A stretch of 64,000 bases of DNA from Prolixibacteraceae bacterium (lineage in GTDB: Bacteria; Bacteroidota; Bacteroidia; Bacteroidales; Prolixibacteraceae), in assembly GCA_009773765.1 (NCBI GenBank), contig WTWZ01000002.1:62001-126000 (forward strand), written 5' to 3'. The notes under the pieces were generated by a model. That model saw only the letters and a list, made by a program, of their open reading frames with translations. It made no database searches and was not told the DNA's origin. Each line of letters begins with the position of its first letter. Positions within the stretch are counted from its first letter, which is position 1. This document shows positions 17,681-26,752 of this stretch, one piece after another. A program made the position numbers and the translations under genes.

Positions 17681-17777
17681 TACTTTAATATAACAGGTTG
17701 ATATATTGTATTTTAGATTGGAAAACGCCAATCCAGGGGTAGTTTTTAACTTACATGTCTGCAATTACATCACCATT

Positions 17778-20060
17778 TCATTTTAATTCGAATTTACCCG
17801 AAAGTGGCGCATCTGAATTTCCCCCAACAAAAACCATAAACTCACCGGGCTCGGCATAAAACTGCAAATCCTGATGGTAAAATGCCAGGTCGTTTGCCGA
17901 AAGGTTGAAAGTTACAGTTTCAGTTTCACCCTTTTTGATGAATATCTTTTTGAAACCTTTCAGTTCTTTTAAAGGGCGGGTTACCGAAGCCACCACATCT
18001 CGCACATACAACTGAACCACTTCCTCACCATCAAAATTACCGGTATTGCTAACATCCACCGAAACTTCAATTTCGTCTCCACTGGAAAAGGTTTGTTTAC
18101 TGACAGCCAGATTTGCATATTCAAAATTTGTATAACTCAATCCAAAGCCAAATGGGAAAAGTGGTGAATTTTCGACATCGAGATAATTTGATCTGAACTT
18201 TGTAAACACGTCATCCGCCTGCGGACGGCCGGTTTTGCGCATTGCATAATAAATTGGCACCTGCCCCACATTTCGCGGGAAAGTAACAGTTAGTTTTCCT
18301 GATGGATTGGTTTCGCCAAAAACAACATCGGCAATGGCGTTTCCAGCTTCCACTCCGGGATGGCCGGTAAACAGAATGGCATCGGCCAGTTCATTTTCCT
18401 CCGGAATGGCCAGCGGACGGCCGCTCATAATTACAAGTACCAGGGGTTTTCCCGTTGCAGCCAGCGCGCGGACCAGTTTTTTCTGGCTTTCGGGAATGGT
18501 GATATCAGAACGGCTTGCCGATTCCCCGCTCATTTCCGAAGCTTCGCCAACCACCGCCACAACAACATCGGCGCTTTTCGCAACATTTACCGCTTCCTTT
18601 AACATGGCTTCAGCCGAACGCTCGTCAATTTCAATACGTGGGCCAAAAACATTGATTTTTGCAGCAAACACAGGGTCATCGGAAATATTGGCGCCTTTGG
18701 CATACACAATTTTCACATTTTCCCCTGCAACTGATTTCATTCCTTCCAAAATAGGTACCGAAAGTTGCGGATCGCCGGTGGGCGCCCAGGTTCCAAGCAT
18801 GTTGTTTTTATCGTTGGCAAGCGGCCCAATCAGCGCTATATTACCCGATTTCTTCAGTGGCAGCATCTGGTTTGTGTTTTTCAGCAAAACCATTGAATGT
18901 GCAGCAGCCATTCGTGCAATTTCCCGGTTTTCTGCCGAGAGGATATCTTTTGCCGGCCTCGCATCATCAAAATACCGGTACGGATCGTCAAACAAACCCA
19001 GTTTGTATTTAGCTTCCAAAACGCGGCGGCAAGCCAGGTTGATTGCCTCTTCGGTTACTTTTCCCTCGTTCAGCGATTTTTCAAGGGTTGTCAGAAAACC
19101 TTCGCCAACCATATCCATATCGAGCCCGGCGTTGAGCGCCATTGCAGAAACTGCCTGCAAATCGCCCATACCGTGGTCAATCATTTCGTTGATTGAAGTA
19201 TAATCCGATACAACAAATCCATCAAATTCCCACTGTCCGCGCAACAATTCTGTGAGCAGCCAGCGGTTACCGCTGGCCGGAATACCGTCAACATCGTTAA
19301 ACGACGTCATTACACAACCAACTCCCGCATCAATTGCAGCTTTGAATGGTGGCATATATTCGTTGAACATTTTCATCCGGCTCATGTCAACTGTATTATA
19401 ATCGCGGCCAGCCTCGGGAGCGCCATACAAAGCAAAATGTTTTACTGTTGCCATCATCGTGTGCGGAGCTTTCAAATCGTTTTGCTGATAACCTTTTACC
19501 ATGGCTTTTGCAATTTCAGAACCAAGAAAAGGATCTTCTCCGGAACCTTCGGAAATACGCCCCCAGCGGGGATCACGCGAAACATCAACCATGGGCGAGA
19601 AGTTCCAGAAAATACCGTCGGCAGTGGCTTCCTTAGCAGCCATTTGTGCTGTTTTTTCAATCAGTTCCAAATCCCAGCTAAATGACAAACCCAGCGGAAT
19701 AGGGACCGTAGTTTTGTACCCGTGGATTACATCGGCCCCAAAAATCATCGGTATTCCCAAACGAGTTTCCTCAACTGCCATTTTCTGAGCCTGCCGCAAT
19801 TTATCAGGACCGTAAAATCCAAAAATGCCCCCCACATTTCCGGCTTTTATTTTGGATTCCACATCGGTACTCACCACCGAACCGGTGAGAATTCCACCAC
19901 CCGGAGTTACCAGGTTGAGTTGCCCGATTTTTTCCTGAATGGTCATTTTACCCATCAATTCCGATATGAACCGGTCCATTTCATTGTCAGCACTTTTTTG
20001 ATTATTGTTGCTGCAAGCGGTAATTGCGAGCACAGCGATTAAAACAAAAATTTTTCTCAT
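17778..20060 (-). CDS. GH3-family beta-glucosidase lipoprotein
   Basis: The 760 aa protein begins with a lipoprotein signal (AITACSNN). It has the GH3 N-terminal TIM barrel (IPMIFGADVIHGYKT, DPRWGRISEGSGEDPFL, the KH in MATVKHFALYG, nucleophile Asp in GFVVSDYTSI), the C-terminal alpha/beta domain (VVAVVGEASEMSGESASRSD, candidate acid/base Glu) and a fibronectin-like end (YVRDVVASVTRPLKELKGF). It would release glucose from oligosaccharides in the periplasm. It is the last gene of the PUL and follows GH43 by 8 bases. Next to a GH144-like enzyme, a sophorose-type (beta-1,2) substrate is plausible. Confidence 0.93.
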   Translation of the reverse strand: MRKIFVLIAVLAITACSNNNQKSADNEMDRFISELMGKMTIQEKIGQLNLVTPGGGILTGSVVSTDVESKIKAGNVGGIFGFYGPDKLRQAQKMAVEETRLGIPMIFGADVIHGYKTTVPIPLGLSFSWDLELIEKTAQMAAKEATADGIFWNFSPMVDVSRDPRWGRISEGSGEDPFLGSEIAKAMVKGYQQNDLKAPHTMMATVKHFALYGAPEAGRDYNTVDMSRMKMFNEYMPPFKAAIDAGVGCVMTSFNDVDGIPASGNRWLLTELLRGQWEFDGFVVSDYTSINEMIDHGMGDLQAVSAMALNAGLDMDMVGEGFLTTLEKSLNEGKVTEEAINLACRRVLEAKYKLGLFDDPYRYFDDARPAKDILSAENREIARMAAAHSMVLLKNTNQMLPLKKSGNIALIGPLANDKNNMLGTWAPTGDPQLSVPILEGMKSVAGENVKIVYAKGANISDDPVFAAKINVFGPRIEIDERSAEAMLKEAVNVAKSADVVVAVVGEASEMSGESASRSDITIPESQKKLVRALAATGKPLVLVIMSGRPLAIPEENELADAILFTGHPGVEAGNAIADVVFGETNPSGKLTVTFPRNVGQVPIYYAMRKTGRPQADDVFTKFRSNYLDVENSPLFPFGFGLSYTNFEYANLAVSKQTFSSGDEIEVSVDVSNTGNFDGEEVVQLYVRDVVASVTRPLKELKGFKKIFIKKGETETVTFNLSANDLAFYHQDLQFYAEPGEFMVFVGGNSDAPLSGKFELK

Positions 20061-20068
20061 GGCTGAAT

Positions 20069-21832
20069 TTAATTTACTTCAATAGTTTTAAACCTTTCAG
20101 AAACTCCGTTTTCGTTTATAGCTTCGATGGTAAACCAGTAAGTTTGCTGGTTGTCCATTGCTTTAAACCAGTATTCATTTTGGTCGTGGACCATCACACA
20201 ATTGTATAATTTGTTGGGGTGTGTTCCGTAATAAATGTTGTAGGCGAATGCATTTTCAACAGGGCTCCATCGAATCCAGGCGCTGCGTTTGTCCTTTTCG
20301 GTGCGCAAAACCATGAATGTTTTCACCGCATCAGGTTTTGCGCCATTCCCGTTTCCAAAAATACGCAGCCCGCTGATGGCAAATTTTCCGGTAGGCATGT
20401 GTATATTTTCCAGTTTAACAAACCTGGCCCGGACCGGCGCTGAAAGCTCAATATAATCGTGCGGAACATCGGTTTTGTTGGCGCTTTTATCAACAAGAAG
20501 GCTCCATTTTTTGCCGTCAACCGACGAAAACATTTTATACTGATGAAACTGAACGCCGCCATTTATTTTTCCGAGGTGGTTGCTGTCCACATCCTGATCG
20601 GCATAATTAATCTGAATGGCATGAACCGTTGAAACTACGCCCAAATCAGACTGAATCCATTCGCCTTTTTCCCCAGATGCAGCGCTCCACCAGGTTTTCA
20701 GGTTTTCGTCGTTGGCGTTGTTGGCATTGTACCCGCCGTATGTTGACGATACCAGCAGCGGCTTTTTGTAGTTCAGCAAATACCAGTCGGGGCGCGGGGT
20801 TTCGTGTTTTTCAGCTTCGCCGGGCAGGTAGTGCGGGTAATCGCCAAAAGCCGTGTTGCACCACATTACATCATCGGCGTCAAAACCGGCAGGCCAGATT
20901 CCCAAACGTCGTTCAAAGTTATTTTTCACCGAAATATGAATGGTGCTCACATGCCACCACCGGTTGTTATTATCCTGAAATGTGCTTCCATGACCGGCGC
21001 CCCGGGCAAACCCTCCCAGCTTCATGCTTACCGGATCGGATTGCGGCGAAAAAGGCCCGAGAGGTGAACTGCCCACTATTACCCCATCGGCATATCCGCT
21101 GAATTCGGTTCCAGGAGCGCCATATTGAAGGTAATATTTCCCGTTGTGTTTTGTCATGTGAGCGCCTTCCATAAACGGGTCGAGGAAAGTGTTGTCCATG
21201 TGTTCGCCGAAGCGCTGCCAGCCATACCTCCACGGTTCGAGCAGGTACATTTCCTTTCGTGTACCGACAGGCTCCATTGTTTTGCGGTTCAGTTCAATAC
21301 CGTAAAGCGGGTAACGATTGCTGCTGCCGTTGTACATGTAAAAACGCCCATCATCGTCGGTAAAAAAATCGGGGTCCCAGCCTCCGATTTCAAACGAATC
21401 AACCAGAGCTTCCCAATGATTTTGTTTTGGATTAGTGCTCATCCAAATGGTGAATTTACTTGTGTAAGTGGAACCAAAAACGAGCATCGTATCACCAATA
21501 ATTCCAACGGCAGGGGCACACAATTCGTCGTAAACACTACCGTTCCATGGGCGAAGAAATTTACGCGGTACAAAATTCCACTCATTCATGTCCGGGCTCC
21601 ACCAATAGCCCCACTGGTTGGTGCTGAAAAGATAAAAATCGCCTTTGTAATTTACAATCACCGGATCTGCAGTGGCCCGGTGCCGGCCCCACTCGCTGAA
21701 GTTGGGTATTGGCGTGTAGCCATAATCGATATTGATTGGGTTACAATAAGTTTTACTCACTTTTTGTTGTGCTGAAATAAAAAAAGCATTTAACAAGGGG
21801 AACAGAATAAAAAGAAAAGTCAGGATTTTCAT
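20069..21832 (-). CDS. GH43-like glycosidase with C-terminal discoidin domain
   Basis: The 587 aa protein has a signal peptide, a five-bladed propeller with GH43 features (RATADPVIVNYKGDFYLFST with the general base Asp, GGWDPDFFTDDDGRFYMYNG, and FMEGAHMTKHNGKYYLQYG with the acid Glu), then an F5/8-type C (discoidin) domain near 360-490 (STYGGYNANNANDENLKTWW, APVRARFVKLENIHMPTG) and a fibronectin-like tail (AWIRWSPVENAFAYNIYYG). The substrate is not clear from sequence; GH43 members act on arabinosides, xylosides or galactosides. It is the middle gene of the GH144-GH43-GH3 block. Confidence 0.85.
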   Translation of the reverse strand: MKILTFLFILFPLLNAFFISAQQKVSKTYCNPINIDYGYTPIPNFSEWGRHRATADPVIVNYKGDFYLFSTNQWGYWWSPDMNEWNFVPRKFLRPWNGSVYDELCAPAVGIIGDTMLVFGSTYTSKFTIWMSTNPKQNHWEALVDSFEIGGWDPDFFTDDDGRFYMYNGSSNRYPLYGIELNRKTMEPVGTRKEMYLLEPWRYGWQRFGEHMDNTFLDPFMEGAHMTKHNGKYYLQYGAPGTEFSGYADGVIVGSSPLGPFSPQSDPVSMKLGGFARGAGHGSTFQDNNNRWWHVSTIHISVKNNFERRLGIWPAGFDADDVMWCNTAFGDYPHYLPGEAEKHETPRPDWYLLNYKKPLLVSSTYGGYNANNANDENLKTWWSAASGEKGEWIQSDLGVVSTVHAIQINYADQDVDSNHLGKINGGVQFHQYKMFSSVDGKKWSLLVDKSANKTDVPHDYIELSAPVRARFVKLENIHMPTGKFAISGLRIFGNGNGAKPDAVKTFMVLRTEKDKRSAWIRWSPVENAFAYNIYYGTHPNKLYNCVMVHDQNEYWFKAMDNQQTYWFTIEAINENGVSERFKTIEVN

Positions 21833-21902
21833 TTGTACAGGTTTTAAGTTATGAACCTTTAAAACAACCAGATTTTTATATATCTCAACAGGAGTAGTTG
21901 GC

Positions 21903-23303
21903 CTAAAAACTAAACTCCAGTTTTTTCAACCCCCGCCGAACATCTTCATCTTTCATGAACAAACCCCAAAGCAACCCGGTTCGGTAATTCTCTATCATTA
22001 CAACAATTGGCCCCTGGTCGATGGCAAGGTATCTTTTGGGCCACCAGTTGTATTCTTGGCTGAAAGCATCATAGAAACCATACTGCCCCATTAGTTTGTT
22101 GCCCAAATCTTCGTAAAAATGCCGGATTACAGGCATTACCTGTTCAGGGGCATAAGGCATCGACGACAAAGCGGCGGTTGGTGAAATAACGCCCAAATCA
22201 AATGCAGGGCTATGGGCAGCGTATCCGAATTCAACCCCGGTTGAATCAGGGGTTGGTTTTGGCAAACTTGTATCCCTGAAATAGTCACCTGCCCCCGGAA
22301 CCGAATAACTGGCAGTCAGTCCCCAGCAATTCTCTCCGTAACCTTTATATCCGTGTGGGTTTTCAATACAATGCTGACGGTTGATCATGGTGTGGGCAAC
22401 ATTGTGTTCCCAGTAATTTACATACTTGTCTGATAGTTTTCTTGGATCGAGACCAACGAAAGAATAATGTGCCCAGAACAATGGTCCTCCCTGTTCGATG
22501 TCGCCATTGTGGTTCAATTTTAATGTGTAACCGTATTTTTCATTGTTTCCCACAATTTCGCCATTCCGTGCCCAGCCTTCATGGTATGCAGCCGGATTAA
22601 CCGGGTGGGTTGGTGAAGCTGCCCCCAAAACATACACCATCAGGCATTCGTTATAACCTTTTACCGGAAAGTTCATTTTCCATCCGTAATTGGGCGACCA
22701 GTGCCAGTAAAGAACATTTTCACCGTCTTTTTGGTGAAAGTCCCACTGCACCTCGCGCCATAGTTTATCAATGTCGGCTGCCAGTTGTTTTTCCCGTTCG
22801 TTTCCATCTATGAAATATTGTTTCACAGCAATCAAGCCCTGCACCAGAAAAGCTGTTTCCACCAGGTCTGCGCCATCGTCGAATTGGCTGAAAGGCTTTA
22901 CTTTGCCGGTTTCTCCATCGAGCCAGTGTGGCCAAACACCATGAAAACGATCAGCTTTTTCGAGAAAGGAAACAATTTTTTCGAAGCGTTCAAGTCCCTG
23001 CCCGCGAGTAATAAATTTGCGTTCTATGCCAACGAGGATGGCCATCAAACCAAAACCGCTGCCGCCTGAGGTTACAATGTGTTTGTCGTTTTGCGGGTAA
23101 ACACCGTCAACATGGAACCGCTCGCGCGCCATGCCCGAATTGGGTTCGGCTCCATCCCAGAAATACTGGAAAGTATAATACTGAACGGAGTCGAGCAGTT
23201 GTTCGTCAGTTAGGCCAACTTTTTTGATTTCAGCCGTTTTGTTCCTGGTTTGAGAGCAACTTCCGAGGAAAACAAGAATTAATATGTAAATCGGATATTT
23301 CAT
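21903..23303 (-). CDS. Glucoamylase-like (GH144-type) beta-1,2-glucan hydrolase lipoprotein
   Basis: The 466 aa lipoprotein (LGSCSQTRN) has the (alpha/alpha)6 glycoamylase-like domain: YYTFQYFWDGAEPNSGMARER, VTSGGSGFGLMAILVGIER, HGVWPHWLDGETGKVKPFSQ, DDGADLVETAFLVQGL and GYGENCWGLTASYSV. This layout is that of GH144, whose characterised Bacteroidota members hydrolyse beta-1,2-glucan or release sophorose. Neighbouring GH3 and SusCD genes fit a beta-1,2-glucan PUL. The substrate call is inference from family and context. Confidence 0.8.
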   Translation of the reverse strand: MKYPIYILILVFLGSCSQTRNKTAEIKKVGLTDEQLLDSVQYYTFQYFWDGAEPNSGMARERFHVDGVYPQNDKHIVTSGGSGFGLMAILVGIERKFITRGQGLERFEKIVSFLEKADRFHGVWPHWLDGETGKVKPFSQFDDGADLVETAFLVQGLIAVKQYFIDGNEREKQLAADIDKLWREVQWDFHQKDGENVLYWHWSPNYGWKMNFPVKGYNECLMVYVLGAASPTHPVNPAAYHEGWARNGEIVGNNEKYGYTLKLNHNGDIEQGGPLFWAHYSFVGLDPRKLSDKYVNYWEHNVAHTMINRQHCIENPHGYKGYGENCWGLTASYSVPGAGDYFRDTSLPKPTPDSTGVEFGYAAHSPAFDLGVISPTAALSSMPYAPEQVMPVIRHFYEDLGNKLMGQYGFYDAFSQEYNWWPKRYLAIDQGPIVVMIENYRTGLLWGLFMKDEDVRRGLKKLEFSF

Positions 23304-23360
23304 CGTTTTCAGTTTTTAATAAATCGGTAAACTATTTCCGTTTGGCAGGAACATTTCTGA

Positions 23361-23397
23361 AAAAAAAGGCCGCCCGGTTACCCACCAGGCAGCCTTT
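23361..23397 (-). terminator. Strong hairpin inside the PUL, between the LamG lipoprotein and the GH144 gene
   Basis: On the minus strand AAAGGC.GCC.GGT pairs with ACC.GGC.GCCTTT and is followed by a run of T. It lies between two genes of the same orientation, so it probably attenuates transcription or stabilises the upstream susCD mRNA, setting different levels of binding proteins and enzymes. Confidence 0.75.
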
Positions 23398-23435
23398 ATT
23401 AATCTGTCTAACAAAACTATAAAATTTATGAACTT

Positions 23436-25169
23436 CTATTTTTCATTGTTTATAATGGCCTTAATCTCAGCCTGGGTGAGCGCTTTGTTAAATATCCGGA
23501 GTTCGTCCATCAGACTGAGGTCGGATTTATGATCCCAGCCGGTAAACCGCGGCGCCCCCGACATGATGGAGAGTATATCGCAGCCATCCCAGTTAATTCC
23601 TCCAAAAGTTCCCTGTCTCACCACTTCCCCGTTAATGTAAACCACACATTCGGTTCCGGAAATAGTAAATGCCATGTGAACCCAGTTGGCAGTAGCTGGA
23701 TTAATTGTTGCGGCAGCGCCGCCGTCAAACCATGAATCAGCAGTTCCATTACCGGCGTTAAGTTTAAATATTTGTGCCGTAGCTGAACCTTCTCTGAAAA
23801 ACCTGAATCCGTTATTACGGTTGTTTGGCGCAGCAGGCGCTGCTGCATCTGGTGGCCCCATTACCAGAATACCAGCACGGTTAGGGTTTGCATTAATTTT
23901 TGTCCAGAAAACTGCGCTGAACTCGTTATTTTTCAGTCCTGTGGTGGGGAATGTAAGATACGAATCCGTAGCGCCTGCATAGGCCTGGCCTTTTTTACCG
24001 GAAGCAAAATCGGGAGTGCCAATTTTATTTGCTTCGGTTTTGCTGATCATCTCTTTATAGTTCCCGTCGAAAGGCATGTAGAAAACCTCTCCGCTGTATT
24101 TTGCCATGTACGGCGAGTCGTAATCTATAATTGCCTGAATTTCGGAAGCAGAAAGCGCTTTATCGAAAAACCTCATTTCGTCGTACTGGCTTAAATCTGA
24201 TTTATGGTCCCAGTAAGCAAAATTTGGCTGGCCTGACGCAATTGTAAGCGAGGTACAGTTGGCCCAGTCGATACCGGTGTTGGCTGTTTCCCTGGCAAGA
24301 GCCCCGTTGATATAAATTACGGTAGAACTTGAATTTACAGTAAAAGCAATGTGTACCCATTCGGTTGAAGGAGCATTGATTTCCTGTCCGTCGTTCCATG
24401 TTTCACCTGCGCCTGTTCCCACGTTCAGTTTGATGCGTTGTTTGGCCGGGCCGCCTTCACGGAACAACCTGAAACCGTTTGTACGCAGTTCGCCGGGAGG
24501 GCTCACACTGAGAATACCCGACCTGTCGGGTGAAGCGTTAACTTTGTACCAGAATGCCGCAGTAAATTCACTCTTTTTGAGGTCGGTTATTGGAAAGGTA
24601 AGATATGCATCGGTAGCGCCTTTATATGCCTGGCCATTCTGAATCCCACCGGTTACAAACGAAGGCGAACCCACTTTTGTGGCAAACTGGAAACTGATCA
24701 TTTCCATGTAATCGCCTTCAAAAGGCATATAAAAAATTTCGTTTGGAAACACCTTTGTATATGGCGAAACCTTGGAGAATTTGACCGTTTGTGTAGTAAC
24801 CTTTCCCTGAAGGTCGGTAGCTTTTACTGTAATAACGTGATCGCCATTGGCAACTTCTTTATAAACCGTGTCTGCCAGCAAACGCCGGTAGTCCTTAAAG
24901 CTGGTGTAGTTCGCCACTTCTTTCCCGTCAAATGTTATCAAAACCGATTTTAGTTCGATGTCATCCGTAACTTCAACCTGAATGTTTACATGTGAAATGA
25001 GGTCGGGTACTTTTATTTCGTATCCTGGGGCTGGAGCGATAATTCTAATTACCGGGGCTGACGCATCAGTACCGGGACTCACCGGGGTTATCGGGTCAAT
25101 TCCCTGATCGCAGGCCACCGCAAACAGCAGCGCCATTGATAAAACCAAAATATTTCTTGTTATTTTCAT
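23436..25169 (-). CDS. Surface glycan-binding-type lipoprotein with two LamG domains (SusE-position)
   Basis: The 577 aa protein starts with a lipoprotein signal (LLFAVACDQG), then an Ig-like domain near 35-130 (VTDDIELKSVLITFDGKEV, DHVITVKATDLQGKV), then two tandem LamG domains (about 140-345 and 350-575) each opening with FYMPF.G.Y.EMIS and ending with E(M/L)R.F(D/N)KAL. It lies directly downstream of susD, where PULs encode surface glycan-binding proteins that help SusD hold polysaccharide. The ligand is inferred to be the PUL substrate. Confidence 0.82.
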   Translation of the reverse strand: MKITRNILVLSMALLFAVACDQGIDPITPVSPGTDASAPVIRIIAPAPGYEIKVPDLISHVNIQVEVTDDIELKSVLITFDGKEVANYTSFKDYRRLLADTVYKEVANGDHVITVKATDLQGKVTTQTVKFSKVSPYTKVFPNEIFYMPFEGDYMEMISFQFATKVGSPSFVTGGIQNGQAYKGATDAYLTFPITDLKKSEFTAAFWYKVNASPDRSGILSVSPPGELRTNGFRLFREGGPAKQRIKLNVGTGAGETWNDGQEINAPSTEWVHIAFTVNSSSTVIYINGALARETANTGIDWANCTSLTIASGQPNFAYWDHKSDLSQYDEMRFFDKALSASEIQAIIDYDSPYMAKYSGEVFYMPFDGNYKEMISKTEANKIGTPDFASGKKGQAYAGATDSYLTFPTTGLKNNEFSAVFWTKINANPNRAGILVMGPPDAAAPAAPNNRNNGFRFFREGSATAQIFKLNAGNGTADSWFDGGAAATINPATANWVHMAFTISGTECVVYINGEVVRQGTFGGINWDGCDILSIMSGAPRFTGWDHKSDLSLMDELRIFNKALTQAEIKAIINNEK

Positions 25170-25198
25170 TTTGTTTTCCTTTTAAAGTCAATAAAATA

Positions 25199-26734
25199 TC
25201 AGTTATTCCCTTTTAAAACCGGTAACAAATCGATTTGGGTCTGCGGATAAGGCAGGAAACTTTTGTTTTCCGAGAACGTTCTGCCATCGTAGCTTAATTC
25301 GTTGTATTTGCCAAGCCTGATCATGTCGTAATAGCGGATACCCCATTCCATTGCCAATTCAGCAAATTTTTCATCCATCACCTGAGCATTGGTTACTCCG
25401 GTTAAAGCTTGTAATCCGGCACGGTTACGAACTGCGTTCACAGCCTGGTCAGCCGTCATACCAGTACCAGAGGCTCCCTGAGTCAGCGCTTCGGCATGCA
25501 TTAAAAGAACTTCTGCATATCGGATACAAGTTAAATTCTTATTTGTTCCGTAATCGGTTCTTCCCGGTGTAAGCTGGTCGGATGGCAAATAATGCTTACC
25601 ACTGGCAAACATGGCGCGTGCATAATCGTTGATACGGTCGCCCGAACGGGTAGTGTTCGAAACCCATGCCGGCAAACTGGCGTATTTTGCATCTTTTTTG
25701 ATTTCGGTAATACCACGGTTGGTAAATAATACGCTGGTTTCGAGACGAACGGTTTCGCCGCGGTCGAGCATGAATTTAATGTATTTCATGCTGGGTTCAA
25801 AAAATCCCCAACCACTTCCGGCGCCTGTCACTTTGGGCGTCCAGTTTTCTGAACCGAAAAAAGCATACAGATAGCTGAAGTTTGTTCCCGAACCCTGTCC
25901 CAAATCGGAGTATTGCAGTTCGAGCAGGTTTTCAGAATTCAGCTTCCCTTTTATTTTGAAAAGTTCGTAAAAATTGGGTTCAAGTGTGAATTTTCCCGAG
26001 CTTATTATTTGCGAGGTGGCCTGTGCAACTGCTGCATAGTTTTTTAATTCGAGATTGGCCATAGCCTTTATGGCAAGAGCGGTGTGCTTAGTCACTCCTC
26101 CCTTGATATCAGTCCGCTGGTTGGGGTTCATATCCGGTAAAAACGGAATTGCTTCGTCCATTTGATCCGAAATATGTTTCATTACCTCATCTTTGGTTGA
26201 AAGTTGGGTGACGAGCAATACAGATGGATCGGAACCTGAGGGGATTAAAATGCTACCCCAGGCACGCGATAAATTGAGCAGCATAAACGCGCGAAGGGTT
26301 TTGGCTTCGGCAATGTACTGGTCGGCTTTGGCTGAGTTTCCGCCGGCTGCCCGGTACAGCTCAACCTGTTCGATGGCAGAGTGGCAGAAGAAAATGTCGA
26401 GGTAAAGATTTTGCCAAACCGAGTTGTACATCCAATAGTCTTTGTTGTAGTTGAACTTGTCGGTTTCGGCATAGTCTTGCTGGTCGCCCTGCCCGCCTGC
26501 ATTAACATCATCGCCCCTGACCGCTATCAGCGGGAAATCTTCCCATCCTCGGGAATAAAATTCGGCATACGCCCCAATGAGGGGGAGAATCATATTGCCT
26601 GAGTTTGAATAATCGGTTTCTTCGGTAAAAGCCCTGTTTTCTGCAGGTTCGTCGAGCAAGTCATGACATGCGGTAACGGCCAGCAGCGCAACAACAGCAA
26701 ATGTGATCTTTACAATATAATTTATTCGTTTCAT
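25199..26734 (-). CDS. susD: SusD/RagB-family starch-binding-type outer membrane lipoprotein
   Basis: The 511 aa protein has the lipoprotein signal LLAVTACHDLLDEP, the SusD N-terminal TPR-like region (SVWQNLYLDIFFCHSAIEQVE, AEAKTLRAFMLLNLSRAWGSI) and the C-terminal segment CIRYAEVLLMHAEALTQ, AVNAVRNRAGL, KFAELAMEWGIRYYDMIRLG. It acts as the lid of the SusC transporter on the cell surface. It lies 18 bases downstream of susC. The symbol denotes family, not starch specificity. Confidence 0.95.
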   Translation of the reverse strand: MKRINYIVKITFAVVALLAVTACHDLLDEPAENRAFTEETDYSNSGNMILPLIGAYAEFYSRGWEDFPLIAVRGDDVNAGGQGDQQDYAETDKFNYNKDYWMYNSVWQNLYLDIFFCHSAIEQVELYRAAGGNSAKADQYIAEAKTLRAFMLLNLSRAWGSILIPSGSDPSVLLVTQLSTKDEVMKHISDQMDEAIPFLPDMNPNQRTDIKGGVTKHTALAIKAMANLELKNYAAVAQATSQIISSGKFTLEPNFYELFKIKGKLNSENLLELQYSDLGQGSGTNFSYLYAFFGSENWTPKVTGAGSGWGFFEPSMKYIKFMLDRGETVRLETSVLFTNRGITEIKKDAKYASLPAWVSNTTRSGDRINDYARAMFASGKHYLPSDQLTPGRTDYGTNKNLTCIRYAEVLLMHAEALTQGASGTGMTADQAVNAVRNRAGLQALTGVTNAQVMDEKFAELAMEWGIRYYDMIRLGKYNELSYDGRTFSENKSFLPYPQTQIDLLPVLKGNN

Positions 26735-26752
26735 GTTGTTATCTGTTAATGG

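Noticed and set aside
18307-19203. 298 aa plus-strand ORF across the GH3 gene
   Set aside because: Antisense shadow of a clearly conserved GH3 gene; low-complexity Ser-rich translation with no motifs.
21125-21775. 216 aa plus-strand ORF across the GH43 gene
   Set aside because: Antisense shadow of the GH43 gene, no recognisable domain.
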